From: a virus
Length of the DNA: 51,260 nt
IMG/VR virus record: IMGVR_UViG_3300042328_000940
Location: 1 to 51,260 of that record
Direction: 5' to 3' (one strand)
Under the pieces are notes generated by a model. It made no database searches and was not told the DNA's origin. It was given only the letters and a program-made list of their open reading frames with translations. The position numbers and the translations under genes are program-made. Shown here one piece after another: positions 38,416 to 47,119 of this stretch; positions within the stretch are counted from its first letter, which is position 1; the number at the start of each line of letters is the position of its first letter.

Positions 38416-38994
38416 ATGTTATTAGTTTATATTCACGGTGCCAGTGCCACCAGTGAAAGCTTTAATTATATCAGACGACAAATCAAAGGCAAAGAGCTGT
38501 TAATAAATTATGACAGCAGAAATGGCTTTGAAAAAAATTTAGAAATTATGAAAGAACTTTTATCCGCACAAAAGGATATGTTCTTTATTTGTCACAGTCT
38601 GGGTGGTATATACGCATTACATCTTGCACAGGAATTCGCAGATCAAGTGCTAGGAGCAGTAACACTGAGCACACCATATGGCGGGGCTGAATCAGCCGAT
38701 GTTGCAAAATATTTCTTACCTTACAGTAGATTACTTAAAGACATAGGTCCCAATTCATGGGCTATGAAAAAAGCACACGCATTTGATTTACATCGTCCAT
38801 GGACTAACATTGTGACAACAACCGGATCGGCACCTTGGATATCTGCACCCAACGATGGTGTTGTTACTATTGCCAGTCAAAGTCATAGGGCGGATATCAT
38901 GGAATTAATCGAACTAGAATGTAATCATTATGAAGTTGTGCTTAATGATCACGTGATTGAAATCATCAAAAAGAAAATAGCAGATGCTAGGTGA
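38416..38994 (+). CDS. alpha/beta-hydrolase (lipase/esterase-like)
   Basis: 192 residues. Core strand LLVYIHGASATSES gives the oxyanion region, nucleophile elbow FICHSLGGIYA with Ser61, then LSTPYGG, an Asp in APNDGVVT near 157 and His in NHYEVV near 173 complete a triad. Small lipase-like enzymes of this type cleave esters. No signal peptide. Substrate unknown. The end overlaps the next gene by 11 nt. Confidence 0.75.
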   Translation: MLLVYIHGASATSESFNYIRRQIKGKELLINYDSRNGFEKNLEIMKELLSAQKDMFFICHSLGGIYALHLAQEFADQVLGAVTLSTPYGGAESADVAKYFLPYSRLLKDIGPNSWAMKKAHAFDLHRPWTNIVTTTGSAPWISAPNDGVVTIASQSHRADIMELIELECNHYEVVLNDHVIEIIKKKIADAR

Positions 38995-39178
38995 AATACC
39001 ATACATGATAGTTTGGGGTTTCTTTAGTGCCATGGGCTGGATGACTGCCAGTTATACAGTGGACAAGTTGGCTGCAGAAAAACTCAAACCTGAAACGCAG
39101 ATTTGTACTGAATGGCAAGAAGCAATAGACCCGGATGGTAAAATTGTTCGCACCAGACAGTGTGAAACCAAAAAATAA
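38984..39178 (+). CDS. small membrane-anchored protein
   Basis: 64 residues. N-terminal hydrophobic segment (IPYMIVWGFFSAMGWMTASY), then a soluble tail with two Cys (QICTEWQEAI, RTRQCETKK). The ATG at 38984 lies in the hydrolase end; an ATG at 39005 would remove part of the membrane segment. Envelope location likely. Unknown function. Confidence 0.55.
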   Translation: MLGEIPYMIVWGFFSAMGWMTASYTVDKLAAEKLKPETQICTEWQEAIDPDGKIVRTRQCETKK

Positions 39179-39179
39179 G

Positions 39180-39230
39180 AACACCTTTAGGACCGGTGTG
39201 CGCGGCTGCTGCGCTACTCAAAGGAGTCGT
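39180..39230 (+). other. G+C-rich stretch with three small hairpins
   Basis: In an otherwise A+T-rich genome this 82-nt gap holds ACACC/GGTGT, GCGC/GCGC and ACTC-AAAG-GAGT stem-loops in a row. There is no T run, so it is not a standard terminator. It may be a small structured RNA or processing site between 39178 and the gene at 39261. Confidence 0.35.
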
Positions 39231-39260
39231 GCCCTTAGAGTTAAAGTGAGCTAACTAATT

Positions 39261-39776
39261 ATGCAAATAAAAAATAAATTAGCCGACGGTTTATGGCATA
39301 TTGAAAAATTTCTTCCGGACCATCAATGGGAAGAAATTAAATATAAAATAATTGATCTACCAGGTAACGAATATCAAAGCCGCTACGAACCGATGAGAAA
39401 TCGATTAGAAATTTTAAATCCGACTGATCAATTTTATCAAGATTTAGCCAATATCGCAATAGAAACCGTTCCGATTGTGTCTAAATTAACTAAATGTTCT
39501 AATTTAAGAAATCCTCCTGGCTTATTCTTATGGAGAGACTTTATCGGATTTAAAAGTCATTGGCATCCTGACGATTTTACTCATTTACCGACCGCACAAA
39601 TTTATGTAGACGGTAATAAAGACCTTGGTACGTCATTCATTATTAATGATGAAGAAATAACTATTCCTTTTGAGCCAAACACAGGGTATCTTATGGACAA
39701 CAAATATCAGATTGTTCATGGCATGCTTAATCCTGTTAGAGAAAAAATTAGGCAATCAATTTATTTGATTTATTAA
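39261..39776 (+). CDS. 2-oxoglutarate/Fe(II) oxygenase-like protein
   Basis: 171 residues. HxD at 102-104 (SHWHPDD), distal His153 (IVHGML) and Arg164 (KIRQS) follow the iron and 2-oxoglutarate binding order of the double-stranded beta-helix oxygenases, with the strand AQIYVDGN between. Family members hydroxylate proteins, sugars or nucleobases. Phage copies are common but substrates mostly unknown. RBS not obvious. Confidence 0.65.
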   Translation: MQIKNKLADGLWHIEKFLPDHQWEEIKYKIIDLPGNEYQSRYEPMRNRLEILNPTDQFYQDLANIAIETVPIVSKLTKCSNLRNPPGLFLWRDFIGFKSHWHPDDFTHLPTAQIYVDGNKDLGTSFIINDEEITIPFEPNTGYLMDNKYQIVHGMLNPVREKIRQSIYLIY

Positions 39777-39818
39777 TAAAAAACATATAAAATATTATTT
39801 TTTTACTTAGGAGATATT

Positions 39819-40079
39819 ATGAGTTCAAGAATGTTCTCTGCAGAACAAAAGGCCAAACTTATACAAATCATCAATGAAGGCATGACTATTATGCAAGAAG
39901 TCGAAGATCTCAATGCAGGTCTAAGTGATACCATCAAAGCAGTAGCTGAAGAAATGGAAATCAAGCCTTCTATTCTTAAAAAAGCGATCCGTACTGCATT
40001 CAAATCAAAACTAGGCGAAGAAAACGCCGACAACGAAGAGCTAAACACTATTCTTCAAACTGTAGGTAAAACTCTTTGA
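39819..40079 (+). CDS. dsbA: DsbA-like dsDNA-binding protein (late transcription)
   Basis: 86 residues with TTAGGAGAT upstream. Helical: FSAEQKAKLIQIINEGMTIM, LSDTIKAVAEEMEIKPSILK, KAIRTAFKSKLGEENADNEE. The AEEM(E/D)IKPxxxxKAI core matches the T4-like DsbA family, which binds dsDNA and helps late promoters. It fits the many ATAAATA elements here. A TATAAAATA (39786-39794) with one extra A precedes it and may be its own late promoter. Not related to the bacterial disulphide oxidase of the same name. Confidence 0.75.
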   Translation: MSSRMFSAEQKAKLIQIINEGMTIMQEVEDLNAGLSDTIKAVAEEMEIKPSILKKAIRTAFKSKLGEENADNEELNTILQTVGKTL

Positions 40080-40366
40080 TTGATGCCGTATCTGGTATAT
40101 TAGCATGGATTATAGATGATTGGCGCAGCAATCCCGTTCGCTTTGTTGCCGAGTTTGTTGCTTGGCTTATTAGTATTGGCTGTGCTATTGGAATGGCACT
40201 TACCGTTCCATACCCTCCCCTCTTGGTACTTTACCCTGTGTGGATTGTTGGTTGTGCTATATATGCTTGGGCAGCTTATACCAGGCGGTCTTTTGGCATG
40301 CTTGCTAACTACCTATTGTTGACTACAATTGATGCCATTGGACTTGCTAGACTTTTACTTTCGTAA
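40076..40366 (+). CDS. multi-pass membrane protein
   Basis: 96 residues starting at TTG inside the dsbA stop; no ATG is available before the first membrane segment. Three hydrophobic segments (about 22-43, 48-66, 73-95), starting VDAVSG-like (IDAVSGILAWIIDDWRSNPV). It is co-translated with DsbA and precedes the polymerase promoter, whose -35 box lies in its 3' end. Function unknown; possibly anchors replication or late complexes at the membrane. Confidence 0.6.
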   Translation: MIDAVSGILAWIIDDWRSNPVRFVAEFVAWLISIGCAIGMALTVPYPPLLVLYPVWIVGCAIYAWAAYTRRSFGMLANYLLLTTIDAIGLARLLLS

Positions 40367-40372
40367 TATAAT
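40344..40372 (+). promoter_or_regulatory. sigma70-like promoter of DNA polymerase, nearly leaderless
   Basis: TTGCTA (40344-40349, 4/6), 17-nt spacer, TATAAT (40367-40372). The predicted start is 1-2 nt before the ATG at 40381, and no Shine-Dalgarno sequence is present. Confidence 0.65.
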
Positions 40373-40380
40373 TATAACCT

Positions 40381-43041
40381 ATGAGCTATGTTGACGCACT
40401 ATATGACCGTAACCAGGATCGTATCCACATTGTTGAACGTGTCAGTGGTGAACGTGTATACAAAGAATATCCCGCGTCCTATATCTTTTACTACGATGAC
40501 CCGCGTGGTAAATTTCGCACTGTGTATGGTACTCCCGTTAGCAGGTTTTCGAGTCGTTCACAGAAGGAATTCCAAAAAGAATTACGCATCAATTCTAACA
40601 AACGACTTTGGGAGTCGGATATTAATCCAGTATTCCGCTGTCTCGAAGAAAACTATTTGGGGGCGATCTCTCCCCAGCTACATACTGCGTTTTTTGACAT
40701 TGAGGTTGACTTTGATCCGGTAAGAGGTTTTAGTCGACCCGAAGATCCGTTCAACCCAATTACTGCCATCAGTGTGTATCTTGACTGGATGGACAAAATG
40801 GTTACTCTTGTTGTTCCTCCTAAAAGTTACAGTTGGGAAACCGCACAAGAAATTTGCAATCAATATGATAATTGTTTTTTATTTGAACGCGAAGAAGATC
40901 TACTAAACACGTTCTTAGATATAATCGATGACGCAGACATACTAAGTGGTTGGAACTCAGAAGGCTTTGATATTCCGTATATGGTTATGCGTATAACCAG
41001 AGTACTGAATAAAGATGACACTCGTCGATTTTGTCTCTGGGGTCAATTACCCAAACAAAGAACATTTGAACGCTTTGGTGCAGAGAACTTGACATTTGAC
41101 TTGATTGGTCGTGTGCATATGGACTATATGCAACTGTATCGCAAATACACATACGAAGAACGCCACAGTTACAGTCTGGATGCCATTGGTGAATATGAAC
41201 TGGAAGAACGCAAGACACAGTACGAAGGCACACTAGATCAATTGTATAACAAAGACTTTCCCAAGTTCATTGACTACAACAGGCAAGACACCATGCTTGT
41301 TGCCAAACTAGACAAGAAACTGCGTTTCCTAGATCTAGCCAATGAACTTGCACACGATAATACTGTGTTGCTACAAACAACAATGGGTGCGGTAGCAGTC
41401 ACAGAACAGGCAATTATTAACGAAGCACATCAACGTGGAATGGTAGTACCTAATAGGAAAAATAGAGATGATCAAGGTGACACACAAGCAGCAGGTGCCT
41501 ATGTTGCTTACCCCAAAAGGGGCATGCACGACTGGATCGGTGCAATTGACATCAACAGTCTCTACCCGTCAGCAATCCGCGCTCTTAACATGGCACAAGA
41601 GTCCATCATTGGCCAATTTAGACCGATAATGACTGACAGGTATATTCAAGAAAAAATAAGTTCAGGTAGTAGTTTTGCAGATGCCTGGGAAAATATGTTT
41701 GGTAGTCTTGAATACACTGCTGTAATGAATGCCGAACCTGGAACAGAAATTACTATTGATTGGGAAGCCGGCGGATCCGATGTTATGAGTGCCGCTGACA
41801 TCTGGAGAATGATCTTTGACAGTAATCAACCTTGGATGTTATCGGCCAATGGAACTATATTCAGTTATGAACAAAAAGCAGTTGTTCCTGGCTTACTAGA
41901 ACGTTGGTACGCTGAACGCAAAGAACTACAGGCCAAGAAGAAAGAGGCAATTACTGATGAAGATAAAGCATTCTGGGACAAAAGACAGCTGGTCAAAAAG
42001 ATTAATCTTAACAGTCTCTACGGAGCAATCCTCAACCCAGGTTGTAGATTTTTTGACAAAAGAATTGGTCAAAGTACTACGCTCACTGGACGTATCATTG
42101 CCAGACATATGGATGCATACATCAATGAATGCATATTCGGAAAATACGACCATACGGGTGAAAGTATCATCTACGGAGACACTGATTCATGCTATTTTAC
42201 TGCTTGGCCTGCGGTTAGATCAGAAGTTGAAGCCGGTAGAATGGAATGGAACAAAGACATCTGTGCTCAACTCTACGACAGTATTGCCGATCAAGTCAAC
42301 ACAAGCTTTCCAGCCTTTATGGAACGAGCTTGTCACGTGCCTAGAGCCATGGGCGAACTTATCAAGGGAGGACGTGAGCTTGTTGCGTCAAAGGGATTAT
42401 TCATAAAAAAGAAACGCTATGCGGTTCTTATCTATGACTTGGAAGGCAACCGGCTAGACACTCACGGCAAACCAGGCAAGGTCAAGGCAATGGGTCTTGA
42501 CTTGAAGCGATCGGATACTCCTAAGATTGTACAAGACTTCTTGAGTGAACTATTAACGGCTGTACTAACTGGCGCAGAACGAGAAGAAATATATGATCGT
42601 GTGCGTCAGTTTAAGATTGCGTTCCAAGATAGACCTGCATGGGAAAAAGGTACACCCAAGCGTGTTAACAATCTGACCAAGTATGGCAAAGAAGAAGAAC
42701 GGCTAGGTCGTGCAAACATGCCAGGACATGTACGTGCAGCACTCAATTGGAACAATTTACGTAGAATGCACGGTGATAATTATAGCATGTCTATTGTGGA
42801 CGGTATGAAAACTATTGTGTGTAAACTAAAAGACAATGCACTAGGTTACACATCAGTTGGTTATCCTACAGACGAAAGCCATATTCCACAATGGTTTAAA
42901 GACTTACCATTTGATGACGGGTTAATGGAAGCTACTATTGTGGACCAGAAAGTAGAAAATCTATTAGGTGTACTAGACTGGGATATTCCGTCTCATACTG
43001 ATATAAAAACAACCTTTGATGCATTATTCACCTTTGAATAA
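40381..43041 (+). CDS. family B replicative DNA polymerase (T4 gp43-like)
   Basis: 886 residues, near the T4 gp43 length (898). Exonuclease: FFDIEVD with D106 and E108 (Exo I), then NSEGFDIPYM (Exo II) and YNRQDTMLV (Exo III). Polymerase: IDINSLYPSAIRALN with D390 (motif A), KKINLNSLYGA around 541 (motif B), YGDTDS at 598-603 with D600 and D602 (motif C), KKRYAV. All proofreading and synthesis residues are present. It works with the clamp (44051) and loader (19296). It is placed behind its own early promoter, and the stop is inside a late element. Confidence 0.97.
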   Translation: MSYVDALYDRNQDRIHIVERVSGERVYKEYPASYIFYYDDPRGKFRTVYGTPVSRFSSRSQKEFQKELRINSNKRLWESDINPVFRCLEENYLGAISPQLHTAFFDIEVDFDPVRGFSRPEDPFNPITAISVYLDWMDKMVTLVVPPKSYSWETAQEICNQYDNCFLFEREEDLLNTFLDIIDDADILSGWNSEGFDIPYMVMRITRVLNKDDTRRFCLWGQLPKQRTFERFGAENLTFDLIGRVHMDYMQLYRKYTYEERHSYSLDAIGEYELEERKTQYEGTLDQLYNKDFPKFIDYNRQDTMLVAKLDKKLRFLDLANELAHDNTVLLQTTMGAVAVTEQAIINEAHQRGMVVPNRKNRDDQGDTQAAGAYVAYPKRGMHDWIGAIDINSLYPSAIRALNMAQESIIGQFRPIMTDRYIQEKISSGSSFADAWENMFGSLEYTAVMNAEPGTEITIDWEAGGSDVMSAADIWRMIFDSNQPWMLSANGTIFSYEQKAVVPGLLERWYAERKELQAKKKEAITDEDKAFWDKRQLVKKINLNSLYGAILNPGCRFFDKRIGQSTTLTGRIIARHMDAYINECIFGKYDHTGESIIYGDTDSCYFTAWPAVRSEVEAGRMEWNKDICAQLYDSIADQVNTSFPAFMERACHVPRAMGELIKGGRELVASKGLFIKKKRYAVLIYDLEGNRLDTHGKPGKVKAMGLDLKRSDTPKIVQDFLSELLTAVLTGAEREEIYDRVRQFKIAFQDRPAWEKGTPKRVNNLTKYGKEEERLGRANMPGHVRAALNWNNLRRMHGDNYSMSIVDGMKTIVCKLKDNALGYTSVGYPTDESHIPQWFKDLPFDDGLMEATIVDQKVENLLGVLDWDIPSHTDIKTTFDALFTFE

Positions 43042-43044
43042 ATA
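43038..43044 (+). promoter_or_regulatory. late promoter element
   Basis: ATAAATA overlapping the polymerase stop (43039-43041), 23 nt before the ATG at 43068. Confidence 0.6.
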
Positions 43045-43067
43045 AACTATGCATTTAATGACATTCA

Positions 43068-44000
43068 ATGAAACTAAACGAATTAGTAAGTTTAAGAAAT
43101 CAACTTAGACAATCCCTGAAAATGTCCACAATTCAGTCTGAGATTGAATGTAATTGTGCGCGAATGGAAAATTTAACAAAAGATACTGATCAGGACATTT
43201 CTTCTCGTATTTTAGAAGTAGTAAACAATCATAAACAAAATTTTAACCACTTCTTAAGTGATATTAATCAAATTCAATTTATCATTGAGTATGTGCAAAG
43301 CAAAATAGATGAACTATCAACAAAATTTTTTGCCGAAAACTATCAATTTGAATTGGAATATATAGATCCTGAATCAATAACGAGTATCAGACAAATAAGA
43401 CCGGATGTAGATTTTGAAACTGTTCTTAAGCAAAGAATTAATCTTTATAGCGACTGGCGCTATCCAGCCTTAGAAATAGGCTGCAGAAATGGAGAATGGA
43501 CTAAATTGTTAGTTGCCAGTGACCCTTTGTACGTGGCAGATTTTTTTCCAGAATTCTTTAATTCGGCGTTAGAACAATTTCCACCGCTTTATCAAAGTAG
43601 AGTAAGAAAATATCTAATTAAAAATTACTACGAAATAAAAAATTTGCCTGTTAATCAATTTGGATTTATTTTTAGTTATAATTTTTTTAATTACCTAAGT
43701 CTAGATACTATCAAACAGTATCTCTTACAATCACTAAACTGGTTAAGACCTGGTGGAAAGATTGTTTTTACATACAATAACGCCGACCTTCCTGCTGCTG
43801 CATCTTATGCAGAAACTTATTTTATGACATATGTGCCAAAAAGTATTTTAGTACCAATGGCCGAGAGTTTAGGTTACGAAACAATTTTTTCTTTTGACAG
43901 CGAACCTGCTTTTAGTATGATTGAATTTAAAAAGCCAGGAGAACTTAAAACTATCAAGGCAAGTCAAACACTTGGTGAAATAAAATCAAAAGTAAATTGA
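43068..44000 (+). CDS. class I SAM-dependent methyltransferase with N-terminal coiled coil
   Basis: 310 residues. Residues 1-100 are a long helical or coiled region (LVSLRNQLRQSLKMSTIQSE, IEYVQSKIDELSTKFF). The Rossmann methyltransferase follows: PALEIGCRNGEWTKLL (motif I), VADFFPEF, FGFIFSYNFFNYLS, LNWLRPGGKIVFTYNN. No target-recognition domain for DNA is evident, so a small-molecule or glycan substrate is as likely. Late promoter upstream; the next early promoter starts within its stop. Confidence 0.75.
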   Translation: MKLNELVSLRNQLRQSLKMSTIQSEIECNCARMENLTKDTDQDISSRILEVVNNHKQNFNHFLSDINQIQFIIEYVQSKIDELSTKFFAENYQFELEYIDPESITSIRQIRPDVDFETVLKQRINLYSDWRYPALEIGCRNGEWTKLLVASDPLYVADFFPEFFNSALEQFPPLYQSRVRKYLIKNYYEIKNLPVNQFGFIFSYNFFNYLSLDTIKQYLLQSLNWLRPGGKIVFTYNNADLPAAASYAETYFMTYVPKSILVPMAESLGYETIFSFDSEPAFSMIEFKKPGELKTIKASQTLGEIKSKVN

Positions 44001-44025
44001 CATTAGTACAAAAAAACGTTATTAT
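43997..44025 (+). promoter_or_regulatory. sigma70-like promoter of the sliding clamp
   Basis: Perfect TTGACA (43997-44002), 17-nt spacer, TATTAT (44020-44025). The leader of about 20 nt contains TTGGAGA. The clamp, needed for replication and late transcription, is therefore expected early. Confidence 0.8.
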
Positions 44026-44050
44026 TTTATTATTAATTGGAGATTGATAC

Positions 44051-44773
44051 ATGAAAGATTATTTGCAAGATATTGTTCAGCACACACATAGCTTAGGTGT
44101 AATTGACCTAGTTAAAATTGTAGGTGATTCAAATACAACTATAATTGAAGCAGTTGGCGAGGAAAGAACTGTAATTATGCATGCACAGTTTCATAATCCT
44201 GTTCCAGAATTTATTGGCACTTTTGGAATGCCAAATTTAGGTAAACTAAACACAATTCTAAATATTCCGGAATATAAAGAAGATGCTGAGTTAGCTATTA
44301 CTAAAAAAGATGATAGTGCCCCAAATGGTGTTCACTTTGAAAACAAAGCAGGAGATTTTAAAAATGACTATCGTTTTATGAGCGCAGAAATTGTCAATGA
44401 TAAATTAAAAACTGTAAAGTTTAAAGGTGTAAAATGGGGTGTTGAAATTGAACCTAGCGTAGCTGCTATTCAAAGACTTAAATTTCAAGCACAGGCCAAC
44501 AGCGAAGAGACAACCTTTATTGCTCGCACAGAAAATAATAATTTAGTTTTCTATTTTGGTGACCATAGTAGTCATGCTGGTAACTTTGTTTTTGCACACG
44601 ATGTTGCTGGATCTTTAACCAAAGCATGGTCATGGCCAGTAACTGCTGTTATAAGCATTTTAAGTTTATCTGGTAATAAAATGATTCGTTTTAGTGATGA
44701 AGGCGCTGCACAGATTACAGTTGACTCTGGATTGGCTATCTATAACTATATTCTACCAGCGCAACAAAAATAA
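44051..44773 (+). CDS. sliding clamp (T4 gp45-like)
   Basis: 240 residues, close to T4 gp45 (228). Two-domain clamp pattern: IDLVKIVGDSNTTIIEAVGE, FIGTFGMPNLGKLNTILNIP, later LKFQAQANSEETTFIARTEN and a C-terminal AIYNYILPAQ. Trimeric gp45 rings tether the polymerase and, in T4, also activate late promoters with gp33/gp55. It is separated from the clamp-loader gene by about 24 kb, unlike T4. RBS TTGGAGA. Its own early promoter is clear. Confidence 0.9.
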   Translation: MKDYLQDIVQHTHSLGVIDLVKIVGDSNTTIIEAVGEERTVIMHAQFHNPVPEFIGTFGMPNLGKLNTILNIPEYKEDAELAITKKDDSAPNGVHFENKAGDFKNDYRFMSAEIVNDKLKTVKFKGVKWGVEIEPSVAAIQRLKFQAQANSEETTFIARTENNNLVFYFGDHSSHAGNFVFAHDVAGSLTKAWSWPVTAVISILSLSGNKMIRFSDEGAAQITVDSGLAIYNYILPAQQK

Positions 44774-44786
44774 TAGAGGATCAGTT

Positions 44787-45536
44787 TTGTTAGAAAATTC
44801 AGAAAATAAATTAGATTTTTCTTACAAAGAATTAGATATAATAAAATTTAACAACAACATAATTGATATTGATTACACTAGATTGTGGGCATCAAAAGGA
44901 CACAGTTATGGCGAAGGGTTAATTAGTCCTGACAGGAAATTTTTTATATTTAAAATACCAAAAAATGCTAGTACATTCATTGTAAAAAATTTAACTAAAT
45001 TAAATTGGGAACATGCTAGTTATGGCGAGTTTCCTTCAGAAAAAACAATTGCCATTTTAAGAGATCCAATTGATAGATGGCTAAGTGGTATAGTTGAATA
45101 CTTGTTTTTGTATCACGAAAATGTGTTAGGAAATTTAGCAGATCCTTTTAATTATGAATATTTGCCATTATTAGGCGAGAAGCTAGGTTTAGCATTGCTT
45201 TTTGAAAAAGTCATATTTGATGATCACACAGATAGGCAATGCTCATTCTTAAAAAATCTTGATATTGATAATACAATATGGTTTAAATTTGACAATAATC
45301 TAAACAAAAACTTGGCCAGTTTTTTAGATTCTGAAGGACAAACAAATAGTTTACTCAACGCTGAAAAAATAAACAGCAGCGAATCAAATAGTTATGTACC
45401 TAGTCTCAAGCGTAAACTTAAGGAACTAATTAAATATGCCATGTTGAACGATGAGTTTAAAAAATACAATATCGAACAATGGATGTGGTGTGATATTGAA
45501 CTCTACAATCAAGTAAAATTTTATGACACAAGATAA
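44787..45536 (+). CDS. sulfotransferase-like protein 1
   Basis: 249 residues with TTG start 6 nt after GAGGA; upstream in-frame starts lie inside the clamp gene. The PAPS-binding motifs are present: FIFKIPKNASTFI with PKNAST at 58-63 (5'-phosphosulfate loop) and IAILRDPIDRWLSG with RDP at 92-94 (3'-phosphate binding). It would move sulfate from PAPS to a sugar or other hydroxyl. It is a distant paralogue of the gene at 49394. It overlaps the DpdA-like gene by 14 nt, suggesting coupled translation. Confidence 0.75.
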   Translation: MLENSENKLDFSYKELDIIKFNNNIIDIDYTRLWASKGHSYGEGLISPDRKFFIFKIPKNASTFIVKNLTKLNWEHASYGEFPSEKTIAILRDPIDRWLSGIVEYLFLYHENVLGNLADPFNYEYLPLLGEKLGLALLFEKVIFDDHTDRQCSFLKNLDIDNTIWFKFDNNLNKNLASFLDSEGQTNSLLNAEKINSSESNSYVPSLKRKLKELIKYAMLNDEFKKYNIEQWMWCDIELYNQVKFYDTR

Positions 45537-47070
45537 TTTAACAGCTAAACAATCAGACTATGCAGTGTTTCTTCCTGCTATATCTGGCTTCTATGCAACT
45601 TTTATAGGAAAACAACGTGTTAACAACGACTATGTTGATCCTGCTCGTATGCCTAAGGCACTACAAGACATGGAGCAATTCAATTGGCTTAACAGCCAAC
45701 AAGGACTCTTCCCCTACAAGTGGAGCCTCTACTCCGGCGGACATGCCAATCTAGATCTCAACAAAGAAGATGCCAGCGAAGACATGATTCGTAAGCGTGA
45801 ACCAGGTACTGTACTGTTAGGTGACTCTGGTGGATTTCAGATCGCAAAAGGTGTATGGGACGGCGATTGGCGAGCAGGCTCTGGATGTCCACGAGCACAA
45901 AAGAAGCGTGAACAGGCACTAGCTTGGTTAGATGGTATCGCAGACTATGCCATGGTATTAGACATTCCTAGTTTTGTAATCAACGAAAAGAACGGATGGA
46001 AGTCTGGCATACGCACTCTTGAAGAAGCAGCAGATGCCACCAAGTATAACAACGAATACTTTATTAAACATCGTAAAGGTGTTGTCAACGGTGGCACTAA
46101 GTTTCTTAATGTGTTACAAGGTGGCAACCATACTCATGCCGACGATTGGTATGAGATGATGAAAGGATATTGTGATCCTGCACAGTATCCAGATAGTCAC
46201 TTTAACGGTTGGGCCATGGGTGGTCAAAACATGTGTGATGTACATCTAGTACTACGTCGTTTGGTTGCATTACGTCATGATAATCTGTTACAGGAAGGTG
46301 TACATGATTGGATGCACTTCTTGGGTACTAGTAAACTGGAGTGGGCACTATTGCTTACCGATATTCAACGTGCTGTTCGTAAGTATGTGAATCCTAACTT
46401 TACAATCAGTTTTGATTGCGCAAGTCCGTTCCTTGCCACGGCCAATGGCCAGGTCTACCATCATATTGATCTCCCACACGATGGCAAGTGGTGTTATCGT
46501 ATGAGCCCTATTGTGGATGATAAAAAATATGCCACAGACACACGACCTTTTGGACAGGCTGTACTAGCAGATGGCCTGATTGATGTATTTGATGAAAGTC
46601 CGATCAGTCTCAATATGAGCATGAAAGATGTTTGCATATACAAACCTGGCGACTTAAATAAAAACGGTAAAGAAGGTAAAACTAGTTGGGACAGTTTTAG
46701 CTATGCATTACTAATGGGTCATAATGTTTGGACGCATATAGAGGCTGTGCAACGAGCCAATCGTGCGTATGATTCTGGTACATGGCCTAACATGCTGTGG
46801 AACTCCAAAGGGGATCATGCTAAATTTAGAGATATTGTGGATGCAATTTTTGCAACATCAGATCGTGCAGAATCCGAAGCCATAATTGAGCATTACAACA
46901 AATATTGGATGAATATTCCGGGCACTCGTGGATTCAAAGGCAAGAAGACCATGAATTCCAACACCCAGTTCAACGCATTATTTGAAGTAGAACATACTGT
47001 ATTATCCCAAACTGAATCAGAGGATTTGGACGAATCTAAACTGCACAATCTAAATTTTGAGTTGACCTAA
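45523..47070 (+). CDS. dpdA: TGT-like DNA transglycosylase (DpdA type)
   Basis: 515 residues. tRNA-guanine transglycosylase features: VLLGDSGGFQIAKG with the base-binding Asp101, YAMVLDIPSF, LNVLQGGNHTHADDWYEMM, FNGWAMGGQ, MHFLGTSKLEWALL and nucleophile candidate D298 (SFDCASPF). The tRNA-specific zinc site and PUA domain are not seen, and length and divergence match phage DpdA enzymes that insert 7-deazaguanines into DNA. No preQ0 synthesis genes (folE, queD, queE, queC) are clearly present in this window, so the base would come from the host or from genes elsewhere. Confidence 0.8.
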   Translation: MTQDNLTAKQSDYAVFLPAISGFYATFIGKQRVNNDYVDPARMPKALQDMEQFNWLNSQQGLFPYKWSLYSGGHANLDLNKEDASEDMIRKREPGTVLLGDSGGFQIAKGVWDGDWRAGSGCPRAQKKREQALAWLDGIADYAMVLDIPSFVINEKNGWKSGIRTLEEAADATKYNNEYFIKHRKGVVNGGTKFLNVLQGGNHTHADDWYEMMKGYCDPAQYPDSHFNGWAMGGQNMCDVHLVLRRLVALRHDNLLQEGVHDWMHFLGTSKLEWALLLTDIQRAVRKYVNPNFTISFDCASPFLATANGQVYHHIDLPHDGKWCYRMSPIVDDKKYATDTRPFGQAVLADGLIDVFDESPISLNMSMKDVCIYKPGDLNKNGKEGKTSWDSFSYALLMGHNVWTHIEAVQRANRAYDSGTWPNMLWNSKGDHAKFRDIVDAIFATSDRAESEAIIEHYNKYWMNIPGTRGFKGKKTMNSNTQFNALFEVEHTVLSQTESEDLDESKLHNLNFELT

Positions 47071-47113
47071 ATTTTCTCCTATGTTATTATGTAGTTACAG
47101 CACAATATAGGAG
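47062..47113 (+). promoter_or_regulatory. sigma70-like promoter inside a 10-bp RBS-masking hairpin
   Basis: TTGACC (47062-47067), 17-nt spacer, TATTAT (47085-47090). CTCCTATGTT (47076-47085) pairs with AATATAGGAG (47104-47113, one G-U), so the -10 box starts at the inner edge of the left arm and the predicted transcription start (about 47097) is in the loop. The right arm contains TAGGAG, the ribosome-binding site of the gene at 47120. Read-through RNA from dpdA would mask it. Confidence 0.75.
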
Positions 47114-47119
47114 TCGTTA

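Noticed and set aside
40116-40322. Leu-rich alternative frame inside the membrane-protein gene
   Set aside because: Shadow of a hydrophobic coding sequence; the frame at 40076 is coupled to dsbA and covers the whole interval.
41957-42406. 149-codon alternative frame inside DNA polymerase
   Set aside because: It overlaps the catalytic motifs of an intact polymerase; Ser/Thr-rich shadow composition.
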